Positions 45,125-56,814 of a stretch of DNA of 64,000 nt are shown piece by piece; within the stretch, counting starts at the first letter, position 1; each line of letters begins with the position of its first letter. The translations under genes and the position numbers were made by a program. The stretch covers positions 48,708,771 through 48,772,770 of the forward strand of contig CM066737.1 of the NCBI GenBank assembly GCA_033961575.1. The letters run 5' to 3'. The stretch comes from Aselliscus stoliczkanus (Eukaryota > Chordata > Mammalia > Chiroptera > Hipposideridae). A model generated the notes under the pieces. The model ran no database searches. It saw nothing but the letters and a program-made list of their open reading frames with translations, and was not told the origin of the DNA.

Positions 45125-48003
45125 AAAAATAGACAATCTGGAAGAAACGAATAAATTCCTAGAAACATATAATCTTCCAAGACTGAGTTAAGAAGAAACA
45201 GAAAATCTGAACTGACCAGTTACTACAAACAAAATCAAGGCAGCTATCAAAAGACTCCCAACAAACAAAAGTCCTGGAACAGGTGGCTTTACAGGTGAAT
45301 TTTTCTCAATATTCAAAGAATTAACACCTCTCTGTCTCAAACTATTCCATAAAAAGTAAAGAGGAGAGAAGGCCTCCAAGGTCATTTTATGATGCCTCTG
45401 TTACCCTGATTCCAAAATCAGACAAAGATATTACAAAAATGAAAATCATAGGTCAATATCCCTTATGAACACAAATGCAAAAATCATGAACAAAATATTA
45501 GCAAACTGAATCGAGCAATACATTAAAAAGATCATACACCACAATCAAAAGGGATTGATTTCTGGGATGCAAGCTTGGTTCAGTATCTGCAAATCAATTA
45601 AGGTGATACACCACATAAACAAAATGGAAGATAAAAATCATATGATCATATTAATAAATGCAGAAAAAGCATTTCACAAAATCCAGCAGCCATTTATGAT
45701 AACAACTCTCAAGAAAGTGGGAACAGAGGGAAATTACCTCAACATAATAAAGACCATATATCATAAACCTACAGCTAACCTCATACTCAATGTGGTAAAG
45801 CTAAAACTGTTCTCCTGAAGATCCGGAACAAGACAAAATGCCCACTTTCACCACTTTTACTCAACATTGTGTTGGAAGTCTTCGCCATAGCAAACCGACA
45901 AGAAAAAGAAATAAAAGGTATCCAAATTGGAAAGGAAGAAGTAAAACTGTCATTATGTGCAGATGACATGATACTATGTAGAGAGAACCCAAAAGATTCC
46001 ACCGAAATTTATTAGAACTGATAAACGAATTCAGTAAAGTAGCAGGATCCAAAATTAATATTCAGAAATCCATCGCATTTTTATACACCAATGATTAACT
46101 TGTTTCTGACAGTAACAGAAACGAAGTAAAAACAATTCCATTAACAATTGCATAAAAAAATACCTACGAATAAATTTAACAAAGAAGGTAAGAGACCTGT
46201 ACTCAGAAAAATATAAGAGACTGAAGAAATTGAAGAAGATATAAATAAATGGAAACATATACTGTGGTCATGAATAGGAAGAATTAACATTGTTAAAATG
46301 TTCATGCTACCCAAAGCAATCTATAGATTCAATGCAATTCCTACCAAAGTACCAATGACATTTTTCACAAAATTAGGGCAAATACTCTGAAAATTTATAT
46401 GCAACCACAAAAGATGCCAAATAGCCACAGCAATTGTTAGAAAGAGGAACAAAATTGGAGTTATCATACTACCTGATATGAACCTATTCTACAAGGCTAT
46501 AGTAATCAAAACAGAAAACAGTGTGGTATTGGTATGAAAACTGATAGATCAATGGAAGAGAATAGAGAGCACAGAAATAAGCCCCTATATGGTCATTTAA
46601 TCTATGGCAAAGGAGACAAGAACTTATTACTTAAGACATTCTATTCAGTAAATGGTAGGGTAAAGACATTTTATTCAGAAAATGGTGTTGGGAAAACTGG
46701 ACAGATACATGCAAGACAGGAATCTAGACCACCTGCTTACACCACATACAAGAATAAACTCAAAATGGATTAAAGACTTAAATGTAAGTTCCTAAACCAT
46801 AAAACTTGAAGAAAATATAGGCAGTAAACTTTCTGACATTGCTCTTTAGTGATATTTTTTTCTGATCTATCTTCTTAGGCAAGAGAAACAAAAGAAAAAG
46901 GAAACAAATGGGACTACATCAAACTAAAATTTTTTAGCCCAAAAATGGAAACCCCCAACACAATGTAAAGATGGCCTATTGAATGGGAGAAGATATTTTC
47001 CATTGATACATGTGATAAGAGGTTTATATCTAAGTTTTCTAAAAAAGTCATACAACTCATCACCAAAACAATGAACAATCCAATTAAAAAATGAAATGAG
47101 CAGAGAACCTGATTAGACATTTCTCCAAAGAGGACATTCGGATGGCCAATTGACATATGAAAGATTCTCAACATCACTAATCATCAAGGAAATACAAATT
47201 AAAACCATGAGATATCACCTCATACCTGTCAGAATGGCTATCATCAATAAATCAACAAACAATAAGTTTTGGCAACAATGCACAGAAAAGGGAAGCCTCG
47301 TACAGTCTTTGTTGGATTGAAAATTTGTGCAGCCACTTTGGAAAATGGTTTGTAAGTTCCTCAAATATTAAAAATAGACCTATCTATTATTCAGCAATTC
47401 TACTTCTGGGCATTCATTTAAAGAAATCCAAAACACTAATTCGAAAAGATACATGCACCCTTATGTTCACTGCAGCACTATTTACAATGGCCAATATATG
47501 GAAGCAACCCAAGTGCCTGCCAATAGATGACTGGGTAAAGAAGAGATGGTACATATATACAATGGAATGTTATTCAGCCATAAAAAGAATGAAATATTAC
47601 CATTTGCTACAAAATAGATAGAATTGGAGGGTATTATGCTAAGTGAAATAAGTCAGAATGAGAAAGACAAATACCATATGATCTCACTTATATGTGGATT
47701 GTGAAGAACAAAATAAATAGGCAAACAAAATAAAAACAGATTAATTGTTACAGAGAACAAACTGATGTCTGTCAGAAGGGAGGGGTTTGGGGAACTGGGT
47801 GAAAAGGGTGAAAGGATTAAGCAATACAAATTGGTATTTACAAAATCATCATAGGGATATAAAGTACAGCGTGGAGAATATGGTCAGCAATATTGCAACA
47901 ACTATGTATAGTGTCAGGGGTGTAGACTAATCAGCGGATCACTGCATAAATTATATAAATTCTAAGCACTATGCTGTACACCTGAAGCTAATATAAAATA
48001 ATA
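45125..48003 (+). mobile_element. Old L1 fragment (ORF2 middle to 3' end)
   Basis: Starts at GACAATCTGGAAGAAACG, inside ORF2, and runs to a 3' UTR ending CTGTACACCTGAAGCTAAT at about 47985. RT blocks appear in fragments: [20 protein letters not shown], a CADD version of the YADD motif near 45957 and ADIWKQPKCLPIDDWVKK-like sequence near 47490. Many stops and shifts; more decayed than the L1s at 18.7, 36.2 and 42.0 kb. Confidence 0.88.
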
Positions 48004-48384
48004 CTGAATGTCAACTGTAACTGAAAAAATGCATAATTATTAAAAATATAAAAAGTAATTGGAACTTGATCCTACAGTTGTGGGAGAGTTTTTTAAGATT
48101 TCAGACCCATAGATTACTCGTTTCTTATTCAGTCTATAATGGAAAATTATCCAGAGATCTAGTCTAAAAGCCTGAATGGCAGATTATGGGAGTCTTGAAA
48201 TCAAATATATTTACACACACGGACACACAGACACAGTGTTTTTTGAAAAGATCTGGAATATGAACAAAGATTTATTTACAAGGATATTGATATAGCAGTC
48301 TTTAGTGGTAGTGGAATGATTAAGTAACCCAAGGTACATCCATAAGGTGGAGAATTGTGCTACCATTACAAAGTCCTGTTTTGG
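48004..48384. other. Stretch without recognised genes
   Basis: AT-rich, with a short (CA)-rich patch near 48213. Nothing else recognised. Confidence 0.5.
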
Positions 48385-48818
48385 GGCCGGCCGAGTGGCG
48401 CGTTGGTAGGGAGCTGGCTTGAGACGCTAGTGGCCCCGGTTTGGATCCCACATATGAGGGCCAGTGACACTGCCCTCTACAGCTAAGATGGTGAACAACA
48501 TCTCAACCTGGAGTTGTGAGTCCCCAGGATGGCATCGCTGCAGCACCTGCTGCAGTGGGCTGCCATAGGCTACAGTGAGCACCAGGCAGCTGGTGTGAGC
48601 TGCCAAGAGCCGCTGTGAGCGGCCATCCAGAGTCCGGCGACCGATCTGCCTCACCCAAGAAAAGCGCAATGATGATACCAACATGGGCCAGTGAAGCAAT
48701 GTCCTCCACAACTAGACTGAAGAACAAAAGGACAGCAACTTGCCTGTTCCCCTTCCCCGGTTCCCCAGTGCTGTTCCCCTCCCCCAATTCCCCAATAAAG
48801 TCTTGAAAAATTTAAAAA
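48385..48818 (+). mobile_element. Long composite SINE (T+ form)
   Basis: Perfect 15-bp TSD AAAGTCCTGTTTTGG (48370-48384 and 48819-48833). Tail CCCCAATAAAGTCTTG has AATAAA, with the TCTTT terminator altered to TCTTG. Confidence 0.96.
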
Positions 48819-49017
48819 AAAGTCCTGTTTTGGAAGGGTGGATAATGATATGGAAAATATCAATGAAATACAACCTGTACAAGGCAAAATACAAAACAAC
48901 AAATATAGTATGATCTTGATTTGAGGAAACACATACATATGTTCAGATTACAGGAGATATTTTCTCTGCCTTATTTTTCTGTTTTTAAAAGTTTTCTACT
49001 GTGGGCATGTATGACAG

Positions 49018-49575
49018 CTATTCTGTAAAACATCCGTAAAGATATATGTGCTCCCATGTTCATTGCAGATTTATTTACAGTGGCCAAAACATAGAAACAA
49101 CCGAAGTGTCCTTCCATAGATGATTGGATAAAGAAGATATGGTATATATATATACAATGGAATACTATTCTGCCATAAGAAAAGATGAAATAGTGCCATT
49201 TGTGACAACATTGTTAGATCTTGAGATTATTAGGCTAAGTGAAGTAAGTCAAACAGAAAAAGTCAAGAACCATATGACATCATATGACATCACTGATATG
49301 TGGGATATAAAACTGAAAGCAACAAAGGAACAAGACAAACAAATAAAGAAAAAAAAAACTCAAAGACATAGACAAAGTTTAGTGGTTACCAGAGGGTAAA
49401 GGGGGTGGGGAGTGGTAGATGAGTGTAAATGGGATCAAATATATGGTGATGGAAGAACTGACTCTGGGTAGTGAACACACAATGTGATATGTAGTTGATG
49501 TTACAGAATTGTGCACTTGAAACCTATGTAACTTTACTAACCATTGTCACACCAATAAACGTTAATTTAAAAAAG
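49018..49575 (+). mobile_element. 5'-truncated old L1 3' end
   Basis: GATATATGTGCTCCCATGTT, CAGTGGCCAAAACATAGAAA and CCATAGATGATTGGATAAAG match the ORF2 C-terminus as at 18510-18660. The 3' UTR ends ACACCAATAAACGTTAATTT. The element belongs to the same family as the old L1 at 11.2-25.8 kb. Confidence 0.85.
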
Positions 49576-50314
49576 TAACACTAAATATTATTTGAAACAT
49601 CGGTGATATAAATAATAGAAGTGAGGAACCTTCCTTCAGACTTACCTTTTTTATCTTTCCGAATTTTCTTTTATCTTATCTTATCATCTTATTTTTTGTT
49701 GGTCATACTCAGTCCATGGGAGGCAAGAATGATATGGAGAGTCTTTTATTAAGATCAACAGAGTCAATTAAAGGGCTATTTAGGGACACTTAGAAGAACA
49801 AGAATTTTGGAGGGGGTGGGAAATCCCTAGGGAGGGAATATGAGCAGTTAAATACTTGGAAGATATTTAAGGGAAAGACTAAAGACTAAAGAACAGAAAA
49901 CTGAAGAACAGAAGATTAAGTTGCAGCTGGGGGTGGATTTAAGTTAGAGATATTGCAAACACTATTGATAGTACAAATTGTTAAAAGCTAGAATGAGTCA
50001 CCAAGGAAAGATTAGGTACTCAGCTCTGCTGGGGTGAGTTTAAGTCTCGATTTATTTAATGGTAGGGGGATAGATGAAATGACCTCATGCAATATTTTTC
50101 AGCCATGAAATCCTATTATTTCATGTTTGAGCAGGATACAAATAATGATGGTATTAATTTTTAAGGGGAGAATGGGGAATTAGAAGTGAATAGGGGCTGT
50201 GAACCACTTATATTTTCATCCATACATTCTGTCATGTCCATTGATAAGAGATTTGGATATAATCAAGACACAATCAAGTGTTATCTACTATGAGTATGAA
50301 ATGATGATAAGTAG
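49576..50314. other. Apparently unique sequence, no gene
   Basis: No gene, RNA or named repeat recognised. A (TTATC)n-like patch lies near 49669-49690. Confidence 0.5.
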
Positions 50315-50421
50315 AGTTTTTTTTTTTGAGGGCAATGTCACTGGCCCTCATATGTGGGACCCGAACCAGGGCCTCTGGCTTCCTAAGCCAGCGATTAACC
50401 ACCACACCACTCGGCCGGCCC
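50315..50421 (-). mobile_element. Short tRNA-derived SINE (T- form)
   Basis: Reverse SINE from a T-rich tail to the GGCCGGCCC edge. Flanks GAGTTTTTT and GAGTTGTTGTTTTTT suggest a short aged TSD. Confidence 0.9.
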
Positions 50422-51394
50422 GAGTTGTTGTTTTTTGTTTTTTGTTTTTTTTTAACAGTGCAATGAATACATCTGTAAAATTTCTTTTAGGATTAGTCCT
50501 TTACTAGCTCTTAAAATATACCATCCTCAAGAACTTATAAGTAATAGGATCCTGCAAATGGTGAGTCTTGGAACTAGAGCCCTAGAAGGTTGACCCAGGC
50601 CCAATGACCCATTTAGCTGATGCTATGTCATGAAATTACCCCGATTATAAAGCAGAGCTACTAAGCATCAAATCTTACGCCAACTCAATGACTTGAATCT
50701 GCAAAGTTGACAGGAAGCCCGGAAGCCTGTTATAGCATTGTAAGTTATTGCTGTTGTTCAGCTAGGGAGTTGCTACTATGAGTTACGGTCTCTGTGCCCC
50801 AGACAAAAACACTGAACCCAAAGGGAGTGCTGATCTTTGAGCAGGGGAAAAGAGCAAGTACCTCAAAAGCACTTGAGGATAAGAACCCTCTTAGCTTTTA
50901 TCTCAGGAGCAGTGAAAAAGTCCCTCTTACTTCTGAGGGATTTCTGGTAAAGATAATGGAAACCTGAAATGTCTTTAACATGGAAAAGGGAATTCTTTAA
51001 TTGTACAATCAGAGCTAAAGATTGCTGTGCAAACACACTTGGGAGAAGGAATAAAGTGATGACATAACTTAGCCATACTGAAGTGAATGTGCTGATAGGG
51101 GGCACTAATGGGTAGCTACCAGAGATTGAGTTTATACTCTCTCTTCAGTGATATGGGCTCAACAGAGAAGCAGGGAGAGGCACTAGGAGAGTATGATGGA
51201 CCTCTCCGCCTTCCAACTTTGGCCCCAAGGCAGCATATCAGAAGCCGAGTGCACATGGTTATGTGCACAGGTGCTCCTTTATAAATGAACATGATAAAAA
51301 ATATATATATTACCATCATTCCTTATAACCTGCTCAAACATGAAACGATAGAATTTTGTGGGTGAAAAATATAAATCTTATTTAAAGACTATGA
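50422..51394. other. Apparently unique sequence, no gene
   Basis: No coding region or named repeat recognised. Confidence 0.5.
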
Positions 51395-51545
51395 GGAAAT
51401 ATTAACACTTGCTAAGCACCCAGGTATGCCAGACACTGCTGTACATTATATTCTTTCACCCAGTCCTTACAAAGTGGTTTCTATTTCCATTATCAGAATG
51501 CTGCAGCTCAGAGAGATTGAATTGCATAGTCAAAAGTTTTAGTTT
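51395..51545 (-). repeat. MIR, reverse orientation
   Basis: TTAACACTTGCTAAGCACCC, AGACACTGCTGTACATTATA and CCATTATCAGAATGCTGCAG follow reversed MIR order. Confidence 0.7.
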
Positions 51546-51894
51546 GCAATGGAGCGTGGAAATAAAAGCATGCTGTGGGTGTGTGTGGCCTAGGCTCCCA
51601 ACTTAGATTTACATCTCCAAATTATAAATTACAAATAACATCCAGTTTGTGTGTGCATTAGAAGTGTTCATTTGTCAAACACAATCATTTAGAAAAGTTC
51701 ACACTTTGTGTGACTTATCATTTTTGTTGTCTTTATTATAGCAAGAGCCTTAGTAAAAGGAACTCGATTGAGCCTCTCTGGATTCCCCAGAGGCACTGTT
51801 TCTCCTGCTATAGGTCCTCAAACAACATCATTTTAGTCAATATCATTTCATTATAATGCTGATGGAGAAAAAAAGAAAAAAAAATATGGATCCC

Positions 51895-51992
51895 AAGCTG
51901 GTGTCACTGTTTGTGTTGAGCTTGCACATTCTCCCCATGTCTGCATGGTTTTCCACATTCTGAAGATGCGCATATTAGGTGAATTGGTGTGG
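51895..51992 (+). repeat. Ancient LINE-like element, left part
   Basis: GAGCTTGCACATTCTCCCCA, TGTCTGCATGGTTTTCCACA and CATATTAGGTGAATTGGTG match a vertebrate-wide repeat of the CR1/L2 type. The right part continues at 53309 (AATTGGTGTGTTCAAATTGT, CACCCTGGGATGGAAGGGTG, CTGCCTTGCACCCTATGACC). The two parts overlap in AATTGGTGTG, the TSD of an insertion that split them. The family name is from memory. Confidence 0.6.
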
Positions 51993-52250
51993 GTTTTTTT
52001 TAAACTTAGTTTCAGGTGTATAAAACAACATAGTGATAATGTATTATAGAATTGTACACCTGAAATCTATATAACTTTACAAACCATTGTCACCCCAATA
52101 AATTTTAATTAAAAAAACAACATAATGATTAGACATTTACACCCCTCACAAAGCGATAATCCCAATGAGCCTACTACCCATATGACACTGTATTTCAATA
52201 GCATTGACTATATTCCCTATGCTCTATTTTACATCCTGTGACTATATATA
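51993..52250 (-). mobile_element. Old L1 3'-UTR fragment (reverse) with nested L1 end
   Basis: TTAGTTTCAGGTGTATAAAA at the left and TATGACACTGTATTTCAATA, then CATCCTGTGACTATATATA at the right are a reversed L1 3' UTR. A 76-bp plus-strand L1 3' end (52038-52113, with CACCCCAATAAATTTTAATT) is inserted between AAAACAACATAGTGAT (52022-52037) and AAAACAACATAATGAT (52114-52129). Confidence 0.8.
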
Positions 52251-53215
52251 CAAGGTGTGATCATAAGATACAGTGATTGTTCAAATAAAAATTTTATTAC
52301 AGTAAAAGACACATTGTTGGGCTGGCTGAATGGCTCATTAGTTAAGAGTTGGGTTAGAGTGCCAGCTCTGAGCAGCAGGGCCCAGGTTCGGATTCCACAT
52401 ATGAGGGCCTGTGACGCTGTGCCATCTACAGCTAAGATGGTTAACAACAGCTCAACCTGGAGCTAGACTGCTGCCAGTTGTTGGCCATGGTGTAGGCTGC
52501 AGTAGGGCTGGCCAGCGTTTGGCATGTGCTTTCATGAGCTGCTCTGAGCCACAATGAGTGGATCTCCAATGGACGGTGAGTGACTGCCTCACCCAGGAAG
52601 ATCGCAATGATAATACCAACATGGGCCAATGAAGCGACACCCTCCACAACTAGACTGAAGAACAAAAGGACAGCAACTTGTCTGTTCCCTTTTCCCAATT
52701 CCCAGTGTTCCCCTCCGCCAATTCCCCAATAAAATCTTTAAAAAACAACCCAAAAGACACATTGCCATTAATCCCCCTCAAAGTACTCCCCCTTGCTTCG
52801 AACACACTGATCCCATTGTTCTTGAAACTTTCTGAAGCATTTATGAAAGTCGTCTTCTGTGAGTGCCTTTACTTCATCTTCCATCATGACAATGCTCCGT
52901 GTCACACATTGCTTCTACTATAGGGCTTTTTCTGTCAAATACAAACATTATGGTGTGTCCTCATCCACCTTATTCACCAGATCTGGCACCATGCAACTTC
53001 TGGCTCAATATGACCATGAAAGGTAAACATTTTGAATTGATTCAGGGCATCAAGGCAGCCATGACAGCACAACTAAAGATACTCACTAAAGAGAACTTCC
53101 AGAATTGCATCCAGAAAGTGTCAAGAATGATGGGATCCACGTGTTTGAAGCAAGGGGGATTATTTTGAGGGGGATTAATGGCAATTTGTCTTTTACTGTA
53201 ATAATTTTTTTTTTT
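52251..53215. pseudogene. Mariner transposon remnant with inverted arms
   Basis: The right arm (+, about 52882-53215) encodes FHHDNAPCHTLLLL, PPYSPDLAPCNFWLNM and FELIQGIKAAMTAQLK, the C-terminal half of a mariner transposase including the DNAPCH and PYSPDLAPCD-type catalytic blocks. It ends GGGGGATTAATGGCAATTTG, then CTTTTACTGTAATAA. The left arm (52251-52316 plus 52758-52880) is the same 3' end in reverse (TTACAGTAAAAGACACATTG, CCATTAATCCCCCTCAAAG). A TA precedes 52251. The N-terminal half of the transposase is missing. A SINE interrupts the left arm. Confidence 0.85.
52317..52752 (+). mobile_element. Long composite SINE (T+), older subfamily
   Basis: Perfect TSD AAAAGACACATTG (52304-52316 and 52753-52765) inside the mariner remnant. 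The head carries GCTCTGAGCAGCAGGGCCC, as in the copy at 63. Tail CCCCAATAAAATCTTTAAAA. Confidence 0.94.
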
Positions 53216-53308
53216 AATGTAAGCATTCACCATATTTTTTTGTAACTCATATACATATTTCATTATATTTGACATTCAATTTTGCTTTATATTAGTTTCA
53301 GGTGACAA

Positions 53309-53455
53309 ATTGGTGTGTTCAAATTGTCCCAGTCTGAATGAGTGTGGGTGTCAGTGTGAGTGCACCCTGGGATGGAAGGGTGTCCTGTCTAAGGTGGGTT
53401 CCTGCCTTGCACCCTATGACCCTGAACTGGAAAAAGCAGACTGGAAAATAATTAT
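53309..53455 (+). repeat. Ancient LINE-like element, right part
   Basis: Continuation of 51895-51992: CAGTGTGAGTGCACCCTGGG, GTGTCCTGTCTAAGGTGGGT, CCCTATGACCCTGAACTGG. See the left part for the split. Confidence 0.6.
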
Positions 53456-54008
53456 CTTATTTGTTTTTTATTAATCCTTCTTAAATGTATGTACAGCTCA
53501 CATTTATTTCAATGTTTAATATTGGAAGTGTTGGGTCCTTATCTAGAAGTTTGGTGATTTTGTGGCCATAAATATGCCATAGGAGCTTAACTCTTGTTTG
53601 TATCAATTAGTCTATTGTAAAATTGGTTGCATTATCTGTCATTTCACTTAAAGTCTCAGTTTCCAAGAACCAATACAGAGGATTGAGAATTTACTATAAT
53701 CATCACCTGGTCAATAAATGTTCTCTCTAGAATGCATATCTGATCTTTGTGTTAACTTGTTTAAATATCTTCAATGGCTTCCATTTTTTTTCCATTTAAA
53801 GGCCAAATTTCTTAGCTTTGTCTTCAATAATCGGACCCACTACCAAAAACACTCAGTGAGTCCTGTAGTTAGGTGATCATGAGACGGCAAAAGTACATTT
53901 CTGATTCCCTCATGGCATCTCAGTTTCCTACTTCTCACAGTTTTAGCATTACATAACAGTGCTCTGAATGTGTTTCTAGTGTTTCATGATACATATTTTT
54001 CACATACA
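53456..54008. other. Stretch without recognised genes
   Basis: 53765-53850 (CTTCAATGGCTTCCATTTTT, AAAGGCCAAATTTCTTAGC) may be an ancient LINE tail. Nothing coding. Confidence 0.45.
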
Positions 54009-54010
54009 TA

Positions 54011-54139
54011 CAGAGGGTGCAAAAATTTATATACATTTTTAAAAAGAAAAAAAACTGTATTAAAATTGTAATACTCAATATATACTGACAACAAAAGATG
54101 AATACAAGTCATGTGTATACATTTTTTTGGTACCCCCGG
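54011..54139. mobile_element. 129-bp mariner/Tc1-type MITE
   Basis: Bounded by TA (54009-54010, 54140-54141). The left end CAGAGGGTGCAAAAATTTAT and the right end TTTTTTTGGTACCCCCGG are imperfect inverted repeats. The interior has AATACTCAATATATACTGAC and AAAGATGAATACAAGTCA, which I recall from a Tc1/mariner family in several mammals. Internal deletion product, no transposase. Confidence 0.8.
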
Positions 54140-54207
54140 TATTTATGTACAAGGTCATATAAACAAAACCATGTATCATATACTTTAAGATGGTTTAATA
54201 CATTTTC

Positions 54208-55334
54208 TTTGTTTTTAAATTTCTTTATTGTGAAATAAACATTTCAATATTGTGAAATAAACATTTCACAATAACTAAAACTAAAAAAAAAATAGTTTCA
54301 GGTGTAAAACACATTGGAATAGTTACATTTTTACCCCTCAAAGTGACAATCCCCTTCCCCCAATTTGCCACCCCACTCCCTCCCATGTCATACATATCTA
54401 TTATAATTCCTTTGACTCCCTTCCACAGTATACTCTACATCCCGTGACTATCTATATATTCAATTACAGTTGGTATACAGTATTATATAACATCAGCTTC
54501 AGTTGTACAGTGCAGTGATCAAGCCTCTACTCCATCCATGAAGTGGTCTCCCTAACAAGGCATGTGACCATCTGACACCCCACAAAATATCTACAACATT
54601 ATATTCCCTAAACTGACTTTCATATCCCTGTGGCAATATTGTACTTATTTATGCTGTCTAATCCATTCCCCTTCTCCCTCATCCCCACCCCCTCCCAACA
54701 AGCAACCCTCAGTTTTTCCTCTATATCTATGAGTCTGTTTACTTTGATCGTTCATTCAGTTTTTCAGATTCCACATATAAGTGAGATCATATGGTATTTG
54801 TCTTTCTCCGACTGACTTATTTCACTTAACATAATAGTCTCTAGGTCCATCCATATTGTTGCAAATGGTACGATTTCATTCTTCTTTATAGCGGAGTAAT
54901 ACTCCATTGTATAAATGTACCACAGTTTCTTAATTCAGTCATCTACCGATGGGCATTTTGGTTGTTTCCAAGTCTTGGCTATTGTAAATAATGCTTCAAT
55001 AAACATAGGGGTGCATATATTTTTTCGAATTTGTCTTGGATTCTTCTGGGTTGATACCCAAGAGTGGAATTGCTGGGTCATATGGTAGTTCCATTTCCAG
55101 TTTTTTGAGATGCCTCCATACTGATTTCCATAATGGCTGCACCAATCTGCAGTCCCACCAACAGTGCACCAGGGTTCCCTTTTCTCCACAACCTTGCCAG
55201 CACTTGTTGTTTGTTGATTTATTGATGATAGCCATTCTGACTGGAGGGAGGTGGTATCTCATTGTGGTTTTTATTTTAATTTCTCTGATGATTAGTGAGG
55301 TTGAATATTTTTTCATATGCCTGTTGGCCATAAA
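54208..55334 (-). mobile_element. 5'-truncated L1 (reverse) with extra 3' sequence
   Basis: Minus-strand L1 from the ORF2 C-terminus ([18 protein letters not shown] readable on minus near 55210) to a 3' end at TAGTTTCAGGTGT (54292-54304). The flanks ATGGTTTAATACATTTTC (54190-54207) and ATGTTTTAATACATTTTC (55335-55352) form an 18-bp TSD with one mismatch. About 75 bp of non-L1 sequence lies between the L1 end and the outer poly-T. ORF2 codons are broken by shifts. Confidence 0.88.
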
Positions 55335-55352
55335 ATGTTTTAATACATTTTC

Positions 55353-55687
55353 AAGGGTAGTTTTGACTCTATATAGTTAAACCTTATATCACCGCCTTTA
55401 AACCAAAGTCTACATCCCCATCCCTACCCCATCCTGGCATTTTAAGCAACTAGAGGAGGAGTGGCTGTTATCCAGGTGGAAATATAGGAAGAGAGATTCC
55501 AGGTTAGAAAGACCAAAATTGTCAGATAATGGGGTTACTAAAGAGCATGGCACATTTGGTGAATGAGACAGCAGTTCAGCAGGGCTTTTAGAGGGTGTAT
55601 GAGATAAAGTAGCAGGAGATGCAATAAAGCAAGTCAGATGGGGTCACTGAGTCTTCCTTGTAGCCTGAATAATTAAAATAGTTCTCT
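55353..55687. other. Stretch without recognised genes
   Basis: No gene or named repeat recognised. Confidence 0.5.
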
Positions 55688-55785
55688 CTCTCTGTCTCTC
55701 TCTCTCTCTGTCACTCTCTCTGTCTCTCTCTGTCTCTGTCTCTCACACACTCACACACACACACACACACACACGCACACACACC
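55684..55785 (+). repeat. Compound (CT)n/(CA)n microsatellite
   Basis: TCTCTCTGTCTC-type units (55684-55742) pass into (CA)n (55743-55785). Confidence 0.95.
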
Positions 55786-56011
55786 TATCTCACTCTATCC
55801 AAATGTTCTGTGAATCTTTTCCTGACTCCCTTAGTCAGTATCAGCCTCATAGAATTCTATTCATATCTCTACTATAGCAGACATCAGGTCTTGTCATAAT
55901 TACATAAGTATCTTTTCTCTCAAATAGACTGTGAACTCCAGACTATGACACATATCATCTTGTTACCCTAACCATAGCATGTAGGACAGTTCTTAGGAAA
56001 GATAAGATCAG

Positions 56012-56192
56012 TGTTTCTCAAAGCATATTCCATGTATCAGTATCAGAATTACCTGGGATACCTCTTAAAATGCAAGTTCATGAAAGAAGAATAACAATTT
56101 AAATTTAATTTTTATCTAAGGTTATGGTTTAGCACTTCTTGGGTTGGATCCAGAAATCCTTATTTTCAAGGTGCTTCCCAGGTGATATTGAT
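56012..56192 (+). repeat. MER5A-like hAT relic
   Basis: CAGTGTTTCTCAAAGCATAT at the start, CAGAATTACCTGGGATACCT and TCCCAGGTGATATTGATACC follow MER5A order, with an AT-rich interior. Confidence 0.75.
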
Positions 56193-56814
56193 ACCAATAT
56201 AAATCTGGCCTCTTTTCTGAGGCTTTCTCCATCTACTTCCTTGTCCCTCATAGATGTGACCTTTCCTGTTGCTGTAGGGTAACTGATGGGGAGGCATCAG
56301 AACTGAGTTGTAGGGGAGTGTTGTGGCACTGGGAAGGGACAGCTGGGAAGGAGTTGAAAGGATGACTTGAATTTTTCACAGAAGTTTAGCACCCAAGTCT
56401 ATGCATTTGAATTGAGGTTATTACAGAAGTTGTAAAGTGACAGTAGTGATAATTGTAGTTGACTCCTCAGGAGTCATTGACTTGCAGCACGGCCAATTGG
56501 AAAATTGATCCCAGTGCAAGCGGTAAGCCTGATAGGTATGAGGTTAAACCTATGCCTTTTGCCAATTAAGGTACAGACACTCAATCTTCCTGAAATTCAA
56601 GTAAAGATTTATTGGAGTCTTTTGGGAAACCTTGTCCTTGCTTTTAAGAGATAGGACCTTCCCTTGGCTGTGAGCAAGAAAACATGTGGCTCTCATTGCT
56701 GTTGACAACTTTCTCATGACCATGAGGAGAATATAGCCTTAGATAACAGATAATCTATGGGCAAGAGATTAGAGTAATGGAAAGTTTCTGAATCCTTGGT
56801 GACATTTTAAAAAT
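56193..56814. other. Apparently unique sequence, no gene
   Basis: No gene or named repeat recognised. Confidence 0.5.

Noticed and set aside
52899..53168. A possible intact domesticated transposase gene.
   Set aside because: Only the C-terminal half of a mariner transposase is present. The N-terminal DNA-binding part and first catalytic Asp are absent, and the frame starts inside the motif.
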